Shown one piece after another: positions 45,501 through 54,192 of a stretch of DNA of 64,000 nt. A model generated the notes under the pieces. That model was not told where the DNA came from and did not search any database. It saw nothing but the letters and a program-made list of their open reading frames with translations. The position numbers and the translations under genes are program-made. Positions within the stretch are counted from its first letter, which is position 1. Every line of letters starts with the position of its first letter. Location: contig JAUVYV010000006.1 of assembly GCA_030602885.1 (NCBI GenBank), positions 1-64,000 of the forward strand, written 5' to 3'. Source of the DNA: Phycisphaerales bacterium (GTDB taxonomy: Bacteria; Planctomycetota; Phycisphaerae; Sedimentisphaerales; Anaerobacaceae).

Positions 45501-46932
45501 CATGGTTCATTTCAAAGTCAACGACCACGCCGTTCTTGAGCGATATGTATTTGCTGTCCTGGCCGCCAATCTCGAATATCGTATCGACTTTCGGGTTCAC
45601 TATCGCCGCCCCGGTCGCCTGCGCCGTGATTTCGTTTATGACGATATCGGCTCCTATGAAATCGCCGGTGAGGTATCTGCCCGAGCCGGTTGTTGCCGCA
45701 CCCAATATCTTCACCTTGCCTGCGACTTTCTTTGCGACTATGTCCAGTCCCTGCTGAATTGCCTCCAACGGTCTGCCCGCTGTCATCAGATAGGCCTTGG
45801 CGAGGATGCGTTTGCCTCTATCCATCACGACCACGTTAGTGCTCAACGAGCCGACATCGACCCCAAGGTACGCCTCAATTGGTTCGACGGCCTCGGCAAG
45901 CAGATTCTCATAAACATTGCTTTCGGGCGGGGCCAGCACCGGCTTATCCAAAGGTTCTCGTTGCGGTGCACCGGCCAGTGCCGAGCCATGCTTATGCAGG
46001 TAGAGGTCGATTGCCCCAGTGAGGGCTTCGGCGTCAATGTCCTGCCGTACGGCTTTGCTCCCGGCAACGAGCACCGCACCAATTGCGCCGGTAAAAAAGT
46101 GCTCTTTCGGCACGAGAAGACCGCCTCTGTCCAGCTCGAAGACCTCTTCCAGTGCGCGGGCCACCCCGACGTTGGCTGCAACACCGCCGGTAAAAATAAT
46201 CGGTTTTGCAAACTGTCGTCCGGAGCCGAGATTATTCTTTAGATTTCGTGCAAGCGCCAGGCACAGCCCGGCGAGAATATCACCGACCGGTGTCGCCTGC
46301 TGCTGGAGGTGAACCATGTCACTCTTGGCAAAGACCGAGCACCGTCCGGCCATCCTCGGCACGTTCCTGCTCTCAAGAGCCAATCGCCCGAATTCATCCT
46401 CGATACTGATGCCGAGCCGATCCGCCTGCTGGTCCAGAAACGAACCTGTCCCGGCGGCGCAGACGGTGTTCATCGTAAAATCGAGAACCCTGCTGCGGCC
46501 GTCTTCCTTTGCGAGGAATATCAGCTTGCTGTCCTGGCCGCCCATCTCGATGACCGTTGCCTGCGTCAGCTCGGGATAGAGATGTGATATGGCGCAGGCC
46601 TGGGCGGGCACCTCATTTACGAATGGGACATTTAGCAGCCTGGCGATAAACCGACCGGCTGAGCCCGTCAAGGCGATTAGTCCGACCTGTCCGCTGTTGA
46701 CCTGTTCGAGGGCTTGCTGCAGCTGTGACCGCACTGTCTCTATGGGTCTTCCTCTGGTGCGCCGATAATCGCAGGATACTATTCGGTAGTCTGCATCGAG
46801 CATGACAATGTCACTGCTGGTCGAGCCGATGTCGATACCGATGTAAAGTCCTCCCTCCGAGCGCAATGGCTCAACCTGACGCATCTTCGCCTGCCTCGAT
46901 GAAATAATCCCAGGTCGCATCGTCTCGTCCAT
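42538..46932 (-). CDS. Fused double 2-hydroxyacyl-CoA dehydratase activase with HgdB-like region
   Basis: Start at the ATG at 46932, preceded by AAGGAGGTGAGC; the GTG at 46938 in frame is less likely. 1,464 aa. Two successive BcrAD/BadFG ASKHA ATPase domains: first with IGIDIGSTSSDIVML, EMGGQDSKLIFL, VCAAGTGSF and CSVFAKSDM; second with LGVDVGSLSTNVVVMD, EIGGQDSKYISL, ACAAGTGSF and CTVFMESDLL. Both keep the Cys that ligates the [4Fe-4S] cluster in HgdC-type activases. Then a Cys-containing linker (CEHCPNHCEIKK), a DUF2229 region and an HgdB/CoA-dehydratase-like C-terminus (FMPSTSGPCRFGMYN). Such long activases are common in anaerobes; the enzyme they energise is not next to it. Monocistronic. 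Confidence 0.88.
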   Translation of the reverse strand: MDETMRPGIISSRQAKMRQVEPLRSEGGLYIGIDIGSTSSDIVMLDADYRIVSCDYRRTRGRPIETVRSQLQQALEQVNSGQVGLIALTGSAGRFIARLLNVPFVNEVPAQACAISHLYPELTQATVIEMGGQDSKLIFLAKEDGRSRVLDFTMNTVCAAGTGSFLDQQADRLGISIEDEFGRLALESRNVPRMAGRCSVFAKSDMVHLQQQATPVGDILAGLCLALARNLKNNLGSGRQFAKPIIFTGGVAANVGVARALEEVFELDRGGLLVPKEHFFTGAIGAVLVAGSKAVRQDIDAEALTGAIDLYLHKHGSALAGAPQREPLDKPVLAPPESNVYENLLAEAVEPIEAYLGVDVGSLSTNVVVMDRGKRILAKAYLMTAGRPLEAIQQGLDIVAKKVAGKVKILGAATTGSGRYLTGDFIGADIVINEITAQATGAAIVNPKVDTIFEIGGQDSKYISLKNGVVVDFEMNHACAAGTGSFLEEQAQRLGISIKDEFANLAFASKGPIKLGERCTVFMESDLLSYQQQGAEISDLVAGLSYSIVANYLNRVVGRRKIGNNICFQGGTAFNKAVWAAFEKVVGKPIMVPDHHEVTGALGAAAIAAEYMQKKAVKPGQTPAGKFRGFENLVSAGYSVESFTCEHCPNHCEIKKVKLPGAEPLHYGSRCDRYNLKKAAHRTTRFDAFGYYRRKLLEYAGLTDTDSSGISTGRKTIGIPMALTSWQLLPLFCRFFGELGFEIVLSGNTDKQTIRMGVESVTAQTCFPVKVAHGHIAELVSRKVDYIFLPSIVSMTASYPENEHSQLCPYVQSFCYQAKTAFADKLGDTQILSAEIRLGEGQRLIRKGFLDIGRQLKLSSGAVRKALGEAFSAQAGFESAVKRKGREIIDQIEPGDRLFVLVSRPYNGCDDGVNLQLPKKLAEHGAEAIPLDMLDLGQADLSDEDLHRSTYWSYGQKILRAAEVIKTDKRLFGIYLSNFSCGPDSFLMTFFKDIMADKPSLLLEIDEHSADAGIITRLEAFLESMKNYEPERISDAAPTGPIKRPAKAAGIGPERTLYIPYMGDAAYGLAACFRAYAQPAKVMPVADEAALLMGRAYTTGKECLPCAITTGELLKIVGAEDFEPDKAAFFMPSTSGPCRFGMYNCMHKLILKYAGAQGVAVVSPNQDSNFYADFVHSFDGSTTGTFMKDTWISVVGPDLLHKAFLRIRPFAVDRQAAQRIYNESVSRWVQAVEARTSFSAKKQLMRDMAGRLAAIELNGQMRKPRIGIVGEIYVRNHPFANRHIIARLEELGAVCDLASLAEWIYYTNFTRISTAGRKRQFRNLFGNLVQNHFQHKLEKALARPLEERFGPLAERPVEHVIELAKPYLHVSFEGEAILSIGKTVEYYRDGFGGVVNVMPFSCMPSTIVSSQTRRLSADCGDMPILNISFDGQEDATLTTRLEAFVEQVASREETNVTAGELISA

Positions 46933-47227
46933 GCTCACCTCCTTGACTTTTTCATCCGCCGGCCCCGGCGGCGGTTTGCCATTTCGGCGCCTTATGATAG
47001 CTCTTTTCCGGATAAGGGCAAGTGTTTTACATCACACATTCCGCTCTTTGTGCGTCCGCCGGTTCGAGACTGTCCATGCCGTATCTGCAGGCGTACCCGG
47101 CGAGCCGACACAAAAGTTTTGTTGGATTCCGATGTGGTTTTTGCGTACAATTTCGCTCTGCCGGTGCGAGTGTGCCCGGCTGGGCAAGTGACGGAATCGA
47201 TGGACTTTGGACGGTTGGTTAACTGTA

Positions 47228-48073
47228 ATGGAAGTTGTAGTCGCGGACAAATGTGGATTTTGCCCCGGCGTGAATAACGCCATCCGTATCGCCGAGAAGA
47301 TACTCGCCGACCATGAAGAGGTCTATTGTCTCGGGCCGATTATTCACAATAAAGATGTTGTCGAGCAGCTGGCTGAAAAGGGTCTGAGGACGGTTGACGA
47401 TGTGGAACAGATCAAGGCAGGTGCGACGGTCCTGATTCGCTCACACGGAGCCGCTCCCGAACAGATGACCAGACTCAGCCAAAAGGGTGTCAACATCGTC
47501 GATGCCACCTGCGTGCTCGTAAAACGCCTCCAGCAGATTGCTTCTCAGATGCAAAAGGACGGCTACAAGGTTGTCATCATCGGCGACAAGAACCATCCCG
47601 AGGTACAGGCGGTCGCCGGCTGCATGTCGGAGGCAATTGTCATTGCCGACGAGTCGGATTTGCACAAGATCGCCGAGAACGCGAAATTGGGTGTTGTCTG
47701 CCAGACCACACAGAGTCCCGAGTTTTTCAGCTCGATGCTTTGCGCGATAGTCAGGTGCAGCTTCAGCGAGGTGAAAGTAGTCAATACGTTGTGCAAAGAA
47801 GCCGTAAAGAGGCAAGAGTCCGCTGTGGAATTGTGCAGGCGGGTCGATATAATGTTCGTGCTGGGCAGCCTTGAAAGTGCCAATACGCGCAAACTGGCCG
47901 AACTATGCAAAAAATACAATAAGCAAACGTTTCATTTGCAAAACTGGCAGGAATTTGATATAGGTATAGGTTTTGGCAAAAAGGTGGCTGGCGTGACAGC
48001 AGGGGCTTCGACCCCTGAGTGGATAATCGGCGAGTTTGTCGAAAAGCTAAAAGCCCTTGATCGGCCCTTGTGA
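47228..48073 (+). CDS. ispH: 4-hydroxy-3-methylbut-2-enyl diphosphate reductase
   Basis: 281 aa from the ATG at 47228. Last step of the MEP isoprenoid pathway, making IPP and DMAPP from HMBPP with a [4Fe-4S] cluster. The three cluster cysteines are present: Cys12 (CGFCPGV), Cys95 (DATC) and Cys189 (NTLC). Catalytic HPE is in DKNHPEV (His123, Glu125), substrate His40 in GPIIHN and His73 in RSHGA; the end TAGASTPEWII is canonical. GSLESANTRKL replaces the more usual SxNSxxL motif. Upstream intergenic region is AT-mixed. Confidence 0.93.
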   Translation: MEVVVADKCGFCPGVNNAIRIAEKILADHEEVYCLGPIIHNKDVVEQLAEKGLRTVDDVEQIKAGATVLIRSHGAAPEQMTRLSQKGVNIVDATCVLVKRLQQIASQMQKDGYKVVIIGDKNHPEVQAVAGCMSEAIVIADESDLHKIAENAKLGVVCQTTQSPEFFSSMLCAIVRCSFSEVKVVNTLCKEAVKRQESAVELCRRVDIMFVLGSLESANTRKLAELCKKYNKQTFHLQNWQEFDIGIGFGKKVAGVTAGASTPEWIIGEFVEKLKALDRPL

Positions 48074-48249
48074 TGCCGCTGAGCCGGGGCGAACATTTGG
48101 ATGTGTTGCATTTGCTGCGTGGGCAAGTGCATTTTCATATATGATTAACTCAAAACAGAACTTGTGTAGCGTTGCACAATGGCCTCTCAGCGTAAATGTG
48201 GGGCGCTGAAAGGAAAGCAAATTGAGACTCCACAAAGGGAAAATCGTTT

Positions 48250-50373
48250 ATGGTAGATAGAAACATAGTCAACAGGTTGGGAATTTCCGAGCAGCAGCTC
48301 GACCAGCAGGTCGGTGAGATGTTCGGTGAGGAGGAAAATCAGTTCCTCGAAGAGGTCTTACGAGTGAAGGTGGATTCACACCTGCCCGGGACTATATTGA
48401 AGGGCAAAATAGTATCACAAATCGGCAATGACGTTATTGTCGAGGTCGGCCTCAAAAGCGAAGGTGTTGTCGAGGCGAGCGAGTTTGCCGACCCGGAAGA
48501 AATCACCCCCGGAAAAGAAATAGAGGTCCTGCTCGAAGAAACGGACTCCGAAAGCGGCCTTATCCTGCTCAGCAAGCACAAGGCGGACCGTATCCGCGGC
48601 TGGGAGAACATCATAAACACGAAAAAGGAAGGAGACATCGTCACCGGCAGGGTCATACGCCGCATCAAAGGCGGTTTGCTTGTGGATATCAGTGTGCCGG
48701 TTTTCCTGCCCGCCTCGCAGGTCGATATCAGAAGGCCCGGCGATATCAGCCGCTTCATCGGAAGGGAAGTCGAGTGCGTCATCCTCAAGATTGATATCGA
48801 AGGTCGAAATATCGTTATCTCCAGACGCAAGCTGATTGAGGACGAACGGCGGGTCAGCAAAGAGAAGATACTCTCCGAGATTGAGGCCGGCCAGCTGCGC
48901 AAAGGCGTCGTTAAGAATATTGCGGATTTTGGTGTCTTTGTGGACCTGGGCGGTCTGGACGGGCTGCTGCATATTTCCGACCTTAGCTGGGGCAGAATCA
49001 GCCATCCGTCTGAAGTCGTCAAGATCGATGAGGAAATCGAGTGTGTTGTAATCGGTGTTGACAAGGAAAACGAGAAGATATCGCTGGGGCTCAAGCAAAA
49101 GACCCCAAGCCCGTGGGAAGATGTCGAGCAGCGATATCCCATTGGAACCAGGGTAAGTGGCAAGATAGTAAATATTATGAACTACGGCGTGTTTGTGCGA
49201 CTTGAGGACGGTATTGAAGGCCTTGTTCACATCAGCGAGATGAGCTGGACAAAACGGCTCAATCACCCCAGCGAAATGGTCGGTCTCGACGATGAGGTCG
49301 AGGTCGTTGTGCTTAACGTCAACAAGGACAAGCAGGAGATATCGCTCGGTCTGAAACAGACCGAGACCAATCCCTGGAGCGTTGCATCTCAGAAGTATCC
49401 GCCTGGGACGGTTGTCACGGCCATCGTGCGCGGTGTTACCAACTATGGCGCCTTTGTTGAAATCGAGGAGGGAATTGACGGGATGATACACATTTCGGAC
49501 CTTAGCTGGACCCGCAAGTTCAGCCATCCCAACGAGGCCGTCCAGAAGAGCGAAGAGGTAAAGTGTGTTGTCCTGGACATCGACCCCGACAAACAACGCG
49601 TATCATTAGGCGTCAAACAGTTGACCGAAGACCCGTGGGCGCGTGCAATTCCTGAAAAGTATATCCCCGGACACATCATAAAGGGCAAGATCACCAAGCT
49701 GACCAATTTCGGCGCCTTTGTCGAGCTTGAGCCGGACCTTGAGGGTCTTCTGCACGTCTCTGAATTGGCCGACCACAAGATCAAAAAGCCCCAGGACGTC
49801 GTGAAAGTCGGCGATGAGCTGGAAGTGAAGATATTAAAGGTCGATACCGACGCACGTAAGATCGGCTTGTCTCTACGACGAGCGCAATGGGCCGCCGAGG
49901 AGCAGGCCGCCGAAGGCGAGACACCTAAGAGAACAATACCTGTTGGCGTACAAACCGTCCTCTCAGATTCCGAAGCCGAAAAACCTGTCGCCGCCGACAA
50001 GCCCGCCGAACGGGCTGAGACTACTGAGCCGAAAGAGCAGACACAGCAAGCCGACCACGGCGAAGTTGAGCCAACACAGCAAGCTGAACAAGAGCCGCAA
50101 CCTCAGACCACTACCGACATTAGTCCCGAACCTGTAAAGGAAGTCACCGAGCCGGCAGAGGAAGCCACCGAGCCGGCAAAGGAGGCCACCGAGCCAGCAG
50201 AGGAAGCCACCGAGCCGGCAAAGGAGACCACCGGGCCGGCAGAGAAAGCCACCGATCCTGCAAAGGAGGCCACCGAGCCGGCAGAGGAGGCCACCGAACC
50301 AGCAAAGGAAACCGGCGAGCCGGTGATGGAAGCTGAGGGTGATGCCGATTCGCTCGAAAAAGACCCGGCTTGA
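48250..50373 (+). CDS. rpsA: 30S ribosomal protein S1 with repetitive acidic tail
   Basis: 707 aa. Six S1 (OB-fold) RNA-binding domains at about 46-115, 127-195, 212-283, 299-370, 386-457 and 473-545, the last four carrying GxFVxL...GLxHxSE/D and the spacer HPSE. The family normally has about 550-580 aa; here 545-707 is an extra tail of Glu/Ala/Pro/Thr heptads. S1 anchors mRNA to the 30S subunit. The site AAAGGGAAAATCG precedes the ATG. A GC-rich hairpin lies downstream. Confidence 0.93.
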   Translation: MVDRNIVNRLGISEQQLDQQVGEMFGEEENQFLEEVLRVKVDSHLPGTILKGKIVSQIGNDVIVEVGLKSEGVVEASEFADPEEITPGKEIEVLLEETDSESGLILLSKHKADRIRGWENIINTKKEGDIVTGRVIRRIKGGLLVDISVPVFLPASQVDIRRPGDISRFIGREVECVILKIDIEGRNIVISRRKLIEDERRVSKEKILSEIEAGQLRKGVVKNIADFGVFVDLGGLDGLLHISDLSWGRISHPSEVVKIDEEIECVVIGVDKENEKISLGLKQKTPSPWEDVEQRYPIGTRVSGKIVNIMNYGVFVRLEDGIEGLVHISEMSWTKRLNHPSEMVGLDDEVEVVVLNVNKDKQEISLGLKQTETNPWSVASQKYPPGTVVTAIVRGVTNYGAFVEIEEGIDGMIHISDLSWTRKFSHPNEAVQKSEEVKCVVLDIDPDKQRVSLGVKQLTEDPWARAIPEKYIPGHIIKGKITKLTNFGAFVELEPDLEGLLHVSELADHKIKKPQDVVKVGDELEVKILKVDTDARKIGLSLRRAQWAAEEQAAEGETPKRTIPVGVQTVLSDSEAEKPVAADKPAERAETTEPKEQTQQADHGEVEPTQQAEQEPQPQTTTDISPEPVKEVTEPAEEATEPAKEATEPAEEATEPAKETTGPAEKATDPAKEATEPAEEATEPAKETGEPVMEAEGDADSLEKDPA
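50140..50328 (+). repeat. 21-bp tandem repeat, nine units, in rpsA tail
   Basis: Nine in-frame copies encode EATEPA followed by E or K, alternating so that the higher-order period is 14 residues. Copies differ at a few synonymous and a few coding positions (for example TTGPAE and ATDPAK). Slippage of such a repeat would change tail length without a frameshift. Confidence 0.85.
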
Positions 50374-50504
50374 TACCGATAATAAACAGCCGGCCGTAAA
50401 TCAGAAAAGCAACAGGGGCCTGTCCGCTTAATAGCAAGGTCCCTTTCCGTTATTATCGCTGGCTCACTTCCGTCAGCTAAACCACGACCCCCTTTCAACC
50501 GATA

Positions 50505-50533
50505 CCTCCACCGGGTTTAGCCCCCGGCGGAGG
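50505..50533 (+). terminator. GC-rich hairpin downstream of rpsA
   Basis: cctcc-accggg-ttta-gcccccggc-ggagg folds on itself, followed by attctttctcc. It lies between rpsA and the sigma factor gene. The T-tract is short, so termination is likely but not certain. Confidence 0.45.
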
Positions 50534-50624
50534 ATTCTTTCTCCATCGCTGTGAAAACGGTTGACTGTTCTTGTGGCCCTTGCTGCTGAGGTCGAGAGAC
50601 CTTTCGGCTGGGCGGGAGTGAACC

Positions 50625-51446
50625 ATAGCTTTTGACGTAACCATAAAAGACTACCTCAAGGAAATAGATGAGGCGCCGCTGCTGACCGCCGCCGAAGAGC
50701 GATATCTCGGAAAACTGGTCATTGAAGAGCACGACCCGGTCGCAAGAGAGCAGCTTGTGCGCAGTAATCTGCGCCTCGTGGTCAGCATAGCCAAGAGATA
50801 CGCCAACCGAAGTATGGGTATTGGAGACCTCATTGAGGAAGGCAACCTCGGGCTTATCAGGGCGGTCGATTATTTTGACCCGGACCGTGGGACCCGATTC
50901 AGCACTTATGCTGCCTGGTGGATAAAGCAAAGTATCAAAAGCGCGCTTCTGACGGATATAAGACCCGTCCATGTGCCCAGCTATATGATTGGGCTGATGA
51001 ATCGATGGCGTCACACCGCCGCTGAGCTCCAGAACAAGCTGGGCAGAAAGCCGGATGTTGAGGAAATGGCCGATGTAATGCGCCTGCCTCTTCGAAAGGC
51101 CGGAATCATACATGAGACCGTCAAGATACTCAGTACCGTAAAGGACAGCAGCGAGGTCGATGACTCCGAGGAGAACCAGACCTTCGAGTCCACTTTGCGA
51201 TGTCACGATACGAGCAAACCCGAGGATGAGCTGGTTGCGCATGAAGAGCAGGCCAAAGCTCTCACGCTGCTCGACGAGATCACCCCTCGCGAAGCCCGAA
51301 TACTGACCATGCATTACGGGCTCAACGGCGACAAGCCCCTCACCTTGAAGGAGATTGCCGCCGAATTGGGCCTGACACGCGAGCGAATCAGACAGATTCA
51401 GCACGAAGCACTGATGAAGCTTTACGAGTACATGAATGAAGACTAA
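50625..51446 (+). CDS. RNA polymerase sigma-70 factor (RpoD/RpoS-like), apparent ATA start
   Basis: The frame homologous to sigma factors extends upstream of the GTG at 50757 to a stop at 50619. Reading from the ATA at 50625 gives AFDVTIKDYLKEIDEAPLLT, region 1.2, and there is no ATG, GTG or TTG before 50757. GGGAG lies 7-8 nt before that ATA. Region 2 is LRLVVSIAKRYANRSMGIGD, DLIEEGNLGLIRAVDYFD and FSTYAAWWIKQSI; region 3 covers VPSYMIGLMNRWR on; region 4 HTH is LTLKEIAAELGLTRERIRQ. 273 codons, a group 2-size sigma without a long 1.1 region. It directs promoter choice; the regulon is unknown. The ATA could be real, a mutation, or a base-call error. Confidence 0.85.
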   Translation: MAFDVTIKDYLKEIDEAPLLTAAEERYLGKLVIEEHDPVAREQLVRSNLRLVVSIAKRYANRSMGIGDLIEEGNLGLIRAVDYFDPDRGTRFSTYAAWWIKQSIKSALLTDIRPVHVPSYMIGLMNRWRHTAAELQNKLGRKPDVEEMADVMRLPLRKAGIIHETVKILSTVKDSSEVDDSEENQTFESTLRCHDTSKPEDELVAHEEQAKALTLLDEITPREARILTMHYGLNGDKPLTLKEIAAELGLTRERIRQIQHEALMKLYEYMNED

Positions 51447-51575
51447 TCCTGGCTTTTGCCGATTGGCCTTGCATTTCTGCGATAATCTGATAAATATAAC
51501 AGCCCGGCAGGCTCGTGCTCCCATGCGTTAAGCCCGATGTGTGGCGTTTCTTGTGCTGATATGGTGACTGTCAAA

Positions 51576-52088
51576 ATGAGACTACAAGATTACATTCGTG
51601 ACATACCCGACTGGCCGAAAAAGGGCATCCTGTTTCGCGACATAACGCCTTTGCTGGCCGACGCCGAGGCGTTCGGCTGTGCTGTCGATATGCTCTGTGC
51701 CGCCTTTCCGGACACCGCTGTTGACTATGTTGCCGCCGTTGAAGCCAGAGGTTTTATCTTCGGCTCTGCGGTGGCAAGAAAGCTCAACGTCGGCTTCGTG
51801 CCGATACGCAAAAAGGATAAACTCCCCTTCAAGACCGAAAGCATCACCTACGAGCTCGAATACGGAACCGATACGCTGCAGGTGCACGCCGATGCCGTCG
51901 GCAAAGATGCCAATGTCCTGATGATTGACGACCTGCTGGCGACGGGCGGGACCATGGCCGCTGCCTGCAGGCTCATCGAAAAGATCGGCGGCCGAGTCGT
52001 CGGTGTCGCCTTTCTTATTGAACTGGCGCAACTCGGTGGAGCTAAAAAACTGACCGGCTATGACTTCAAATCCGTCATTCGTTATTGA
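51576..52088 (+). CDS. apt: Adenine phosphoribosyltransferase
   Basis: Start chosen at 51576 (MRLQDYIRDIPDWPKKGILF) by alignment to the family; the frame is open from 51537. 170 aa. Salvages adenine to AMP with PRPP. PRPP loop VLMIDDLLATGGTM, flexible loop VPIRKKDKLPFKT, VEARGFIFGSAVA. Full length. Followed within about 17 nt by aroB. Confidence 0.93.
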   Translation: MRLQDYIRDIPDWPKKGILFRDITPLLADAEAFGCAVDMLCAAFPDTAVDYVAAVEARGFIFGSAVARKLNVGFVPIRKKDKLPFKTESITYELEYGTDTLQVHADAVGKDANVLMIDDLLATGGTMAAACRLIEKIGGRVVGVAFLIELAQLGGAKKLTGYDFKSVIRY

Positions 52089-52105
52089 CAGTCTTCGAGA
52101 CCAAA

Positions 52106-53218
52106 ATGTCCGACCACTCTCCAACCTCAGAGCTTGATGTTACAGTGCCGTCTGTGCCGGCCAAAACCTGTAAGATACGAATCGGCACAAATATTCTGAC
52201 TTCTCTCTGGGCCGAGATAGAAGCGCAGTTCGAACACCTGGCCAAGTTTGTTGTCACCGATGAAAACCTTGTATCGGCGGGCCACCTGCATGACTTGCTG
52301 TCGTCAAGAGATGTCCCCACGTTTGTTATCAGCCCGCCGGGAGAGACCTCAAAGAACATCGATACCGTCACGGCGATAGTAGAGCAGATGGAGAAGGTGT
52401 ATCTCGGCAGAGATACCGTCGTCGTTGCTCTCGGCGGCGGGACCGTCGGTGACATCGCCGGCTTCGCAGCCGCTATTTTCAAAAGGGGGGTTCCTGTCGT
52501 TCAAATACCCACCACAACGGTCGCCCAGGCCGACTCCGCGGTAGGGGGAAAGACAGGCGTCGATTCATCTGTCAGCAAAAACGCCTTCGGCGCCTTCTGG
52601 CAGCCCACTGCCGTCTATGTCGATGTTGCCACGCTGAAAACGCTCGATGACCGCCAGTTCCGCGCCGGACTGGTCGAATCCGTCAAACACGCTGTCATCG
52701 CCGACGCCGGGTACTTCGAATTTCTCGACGAGAATCTCGATGCTGTCCTCTCGCGCGACTGTGCCGTACTTGAAAAACTCGCGTACTACAACTGCCAAAT
52801 CAAGGCCCGCGTTGTCGAAGCCGACCCTACCGAGAAGAACCGGCGAAGGATGCTTAATTACGGCCATACCATCGGCCATGCCGTCGAATCCGCAAGTGGT
52901 TTTGAACTGCTGCACGGCGAGGCCGTCGCCATCGGGATGATTGCCGCCGGTCTGATAGAAATTCAGCTCGGCCTCGGTGACCGGGCCAGACTTTCCGGAA
53001 TCAGAAACATCCTCGAACGCCTGCACGTTCCCGTGTCCCTGCCGAAGGGGCTGGACAAAGAACGGTTAATTGAGATTATCAAACATGACAAAAAGGCGAT
53101 AAATAGGTGGCCTAAATTCGTTCTAATTGATAAAATAGCAAACGTATATTGCCAGGAGGGGCAATGGGCCGTCGAGGTCGGACAGGAGGTCGTCGAAAAA
53201 GTCCTCGATGAACTTTAA
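52106..53218 (+). CDS. aroB: 3-dehydroquinate synthase
   Basis: 370 aa from the ATG at 52106; an in-frame TTG at 52085 overlapping the apt stop is possible. It converts DAHP to 3-dehydroquinate, the second shikimate step, using NAD and a metal. NAD loop VVALGGGTVGDIAGFAA, TTTVAQADSAVGGKTGVD, metal ligands in NYGHTIGHAVE and LLHGEAVAIGM. Full length. 24 nt before the aldolase gene, probably one transcript. Confidence 0.93.
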   Translation: MSDHSPTSELDVTVPSVPAKTCKIRIGTNILTSLWAEIEAQFEHLAKFVVTDENLVSAGHLHDLLSSRDVPTFVISPPGETSKNIDTVTAIVEQMEKVYLGRDTVVVALGGGTVGDIAGFAAAIFKRGVPVVQIPTTTVAQADSAVGGKTGVDSSVSKNAFGAFWQPTAVYVDVATLKTLDDRQFRAGLVESVKHAVIADAGYFEFLDENLDAVLSRDCAVLEKLAYYNCQIKARVVEADPTEKNRRRMLNYGHTIGHAVESASGFELLHGEAVAIGMIAAGLIEIQLGLGDRARLSGIRNILERLHVPVSLPKGLDKERLIEIIKHDKKAINRWPKFVLIDKIANVYCQEGQWAVEVGQEVVEKVLDEL

Positions 53219-53242
53219 AAAATATAGACGAAAGGTAAACCT

Positions 53243-54190
53243 GTGTACAGAGAGCAGATAAAGGTCTTGGATTGCACCATCAGAGACGGTGGTCTTATTA
53301 ACAACCATTACTTCACCGATGAGTTTGTGCGCGAAATCTACAAGGCCCTGTCCGCCAGCGGCCTCGACTATATGGAAATGGGGTATCGAAACAGCAGAGA
53401 GCTGTTCCCGCCTGCCGACTACGGCGCCTGGAAATACTGCGACGACGACAAAATCAGAGAGGTTACCGATGGTATCGATTCGGATATCAAGCTCAGCATT
53501 ATGGTCGATGCCCACCGCGTAAAAGAGCAGCAGTTCGCCCCTGTCGATGAAAGCCCTATCGATATGATTCGCGTTGCCACATACGTAAAAGATATGGACA
53601 AGGCCATTGCCCTTGTCCGCAGATGTCACGACCTCGGCTATGAAACCACCGTCAACGTAATGGCAATCTCAAAGGAGATTGATCCCGACCTGGTCGAAGC
53701 ACTCGACCAGTTGGCAAAATGTCCCGTTGATGTCGTCTATGTCGTTGACAGCTTCGGCGCACTGTACTGCGAACAGGTGGAATATCTGGTCAAGCTATAT
53801 CGCTACCATCTTTCCGACAACAAGGAGGTGGGTATCCACTGCCACAACAACCAGCAGCTTGCCTACGCCAACACGATTGAAGGTATCATTCACGATGCCA
53901 ACTATGTTGATGGCTCACTGTTCGGAATCGGACGCGGCCCCGGCAACTGCTGCCTCGAGCTGTTGATTGGCTTCTTGAAAAATCCCAAGTTCAAGCTCTC
54001 CCCCATCCTAAAAGTCATCGAAGAGCAGTTGCTCCCGATGCGAAACGAAATCGAATGGGGCTACATCCTGCCCTATATGGTCACCGGCATACTCAATGAG
54101 CACCCGCGCTCTGCAATCAAGATGCGACAGACCGACCAGAAGGACAAGTACGCCGAATTCTATGAGGAAATGCGCGACGTTGCCGGCTAA
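53243..54190 (+). CDS. DRE-TIM (HMGL-like) aldolase family protein
   Basis: GTG start at 53243 with GAAAGG upstream. 315 aa TIM barrel: DCTIRDGGLINN carries the DxTxRDG motif of the HMG-CoA lyase/4-hydroxy-2-oxovalerate aldolase superfamily and VGIHCHNNQQLAYAN the HxHN metal ligands; IGRGPGNCCLELL and a C-terminal helical tail follow. The general reaction is metal-dependent carbon-carbon bond formation or cleavage on a 2-oxo acid or acyl-CoA. Specificity not clear; orphan aldolases of this kind occur in sugar or polysaccharide operons. Immediately follows aroB. Confidence 0.85.
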   Translation: MYREQIKVLDCTIRDGGLINNHYFTDEFVREIYKALSASGLDYMEMGYRNSRELFPPADYGAWKYCDDDKIREVTDGIDSDIKLSIMVDAHRVKEQQFAPVDESPIDMIRVATYVKDMDKAIALVRRCHDLGYETTVNVMAISKEIDPDLVEALDQLAKCPVDVVYVVDSFGALYCEQVEYLVKLYRYHLSDNKEVGIHCHNNQQLAYANTIEGIIHDANYVDGSLFGIGRGPGNCCLELLIGFLKNPKFKLSPILKVIEEQLLPMRNEIEWGYILPYMVTGILNEHPRSAIKMRQTDQKDKYAEFYEEMRDVAG

Positions 54191-54192
54191 GG

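Noticed and set aside
48415-49596. 393-aa minus-strand ORF
   Set aside because: Antisense of rpsA, whose six S1 domains are clear; the product has no domain.
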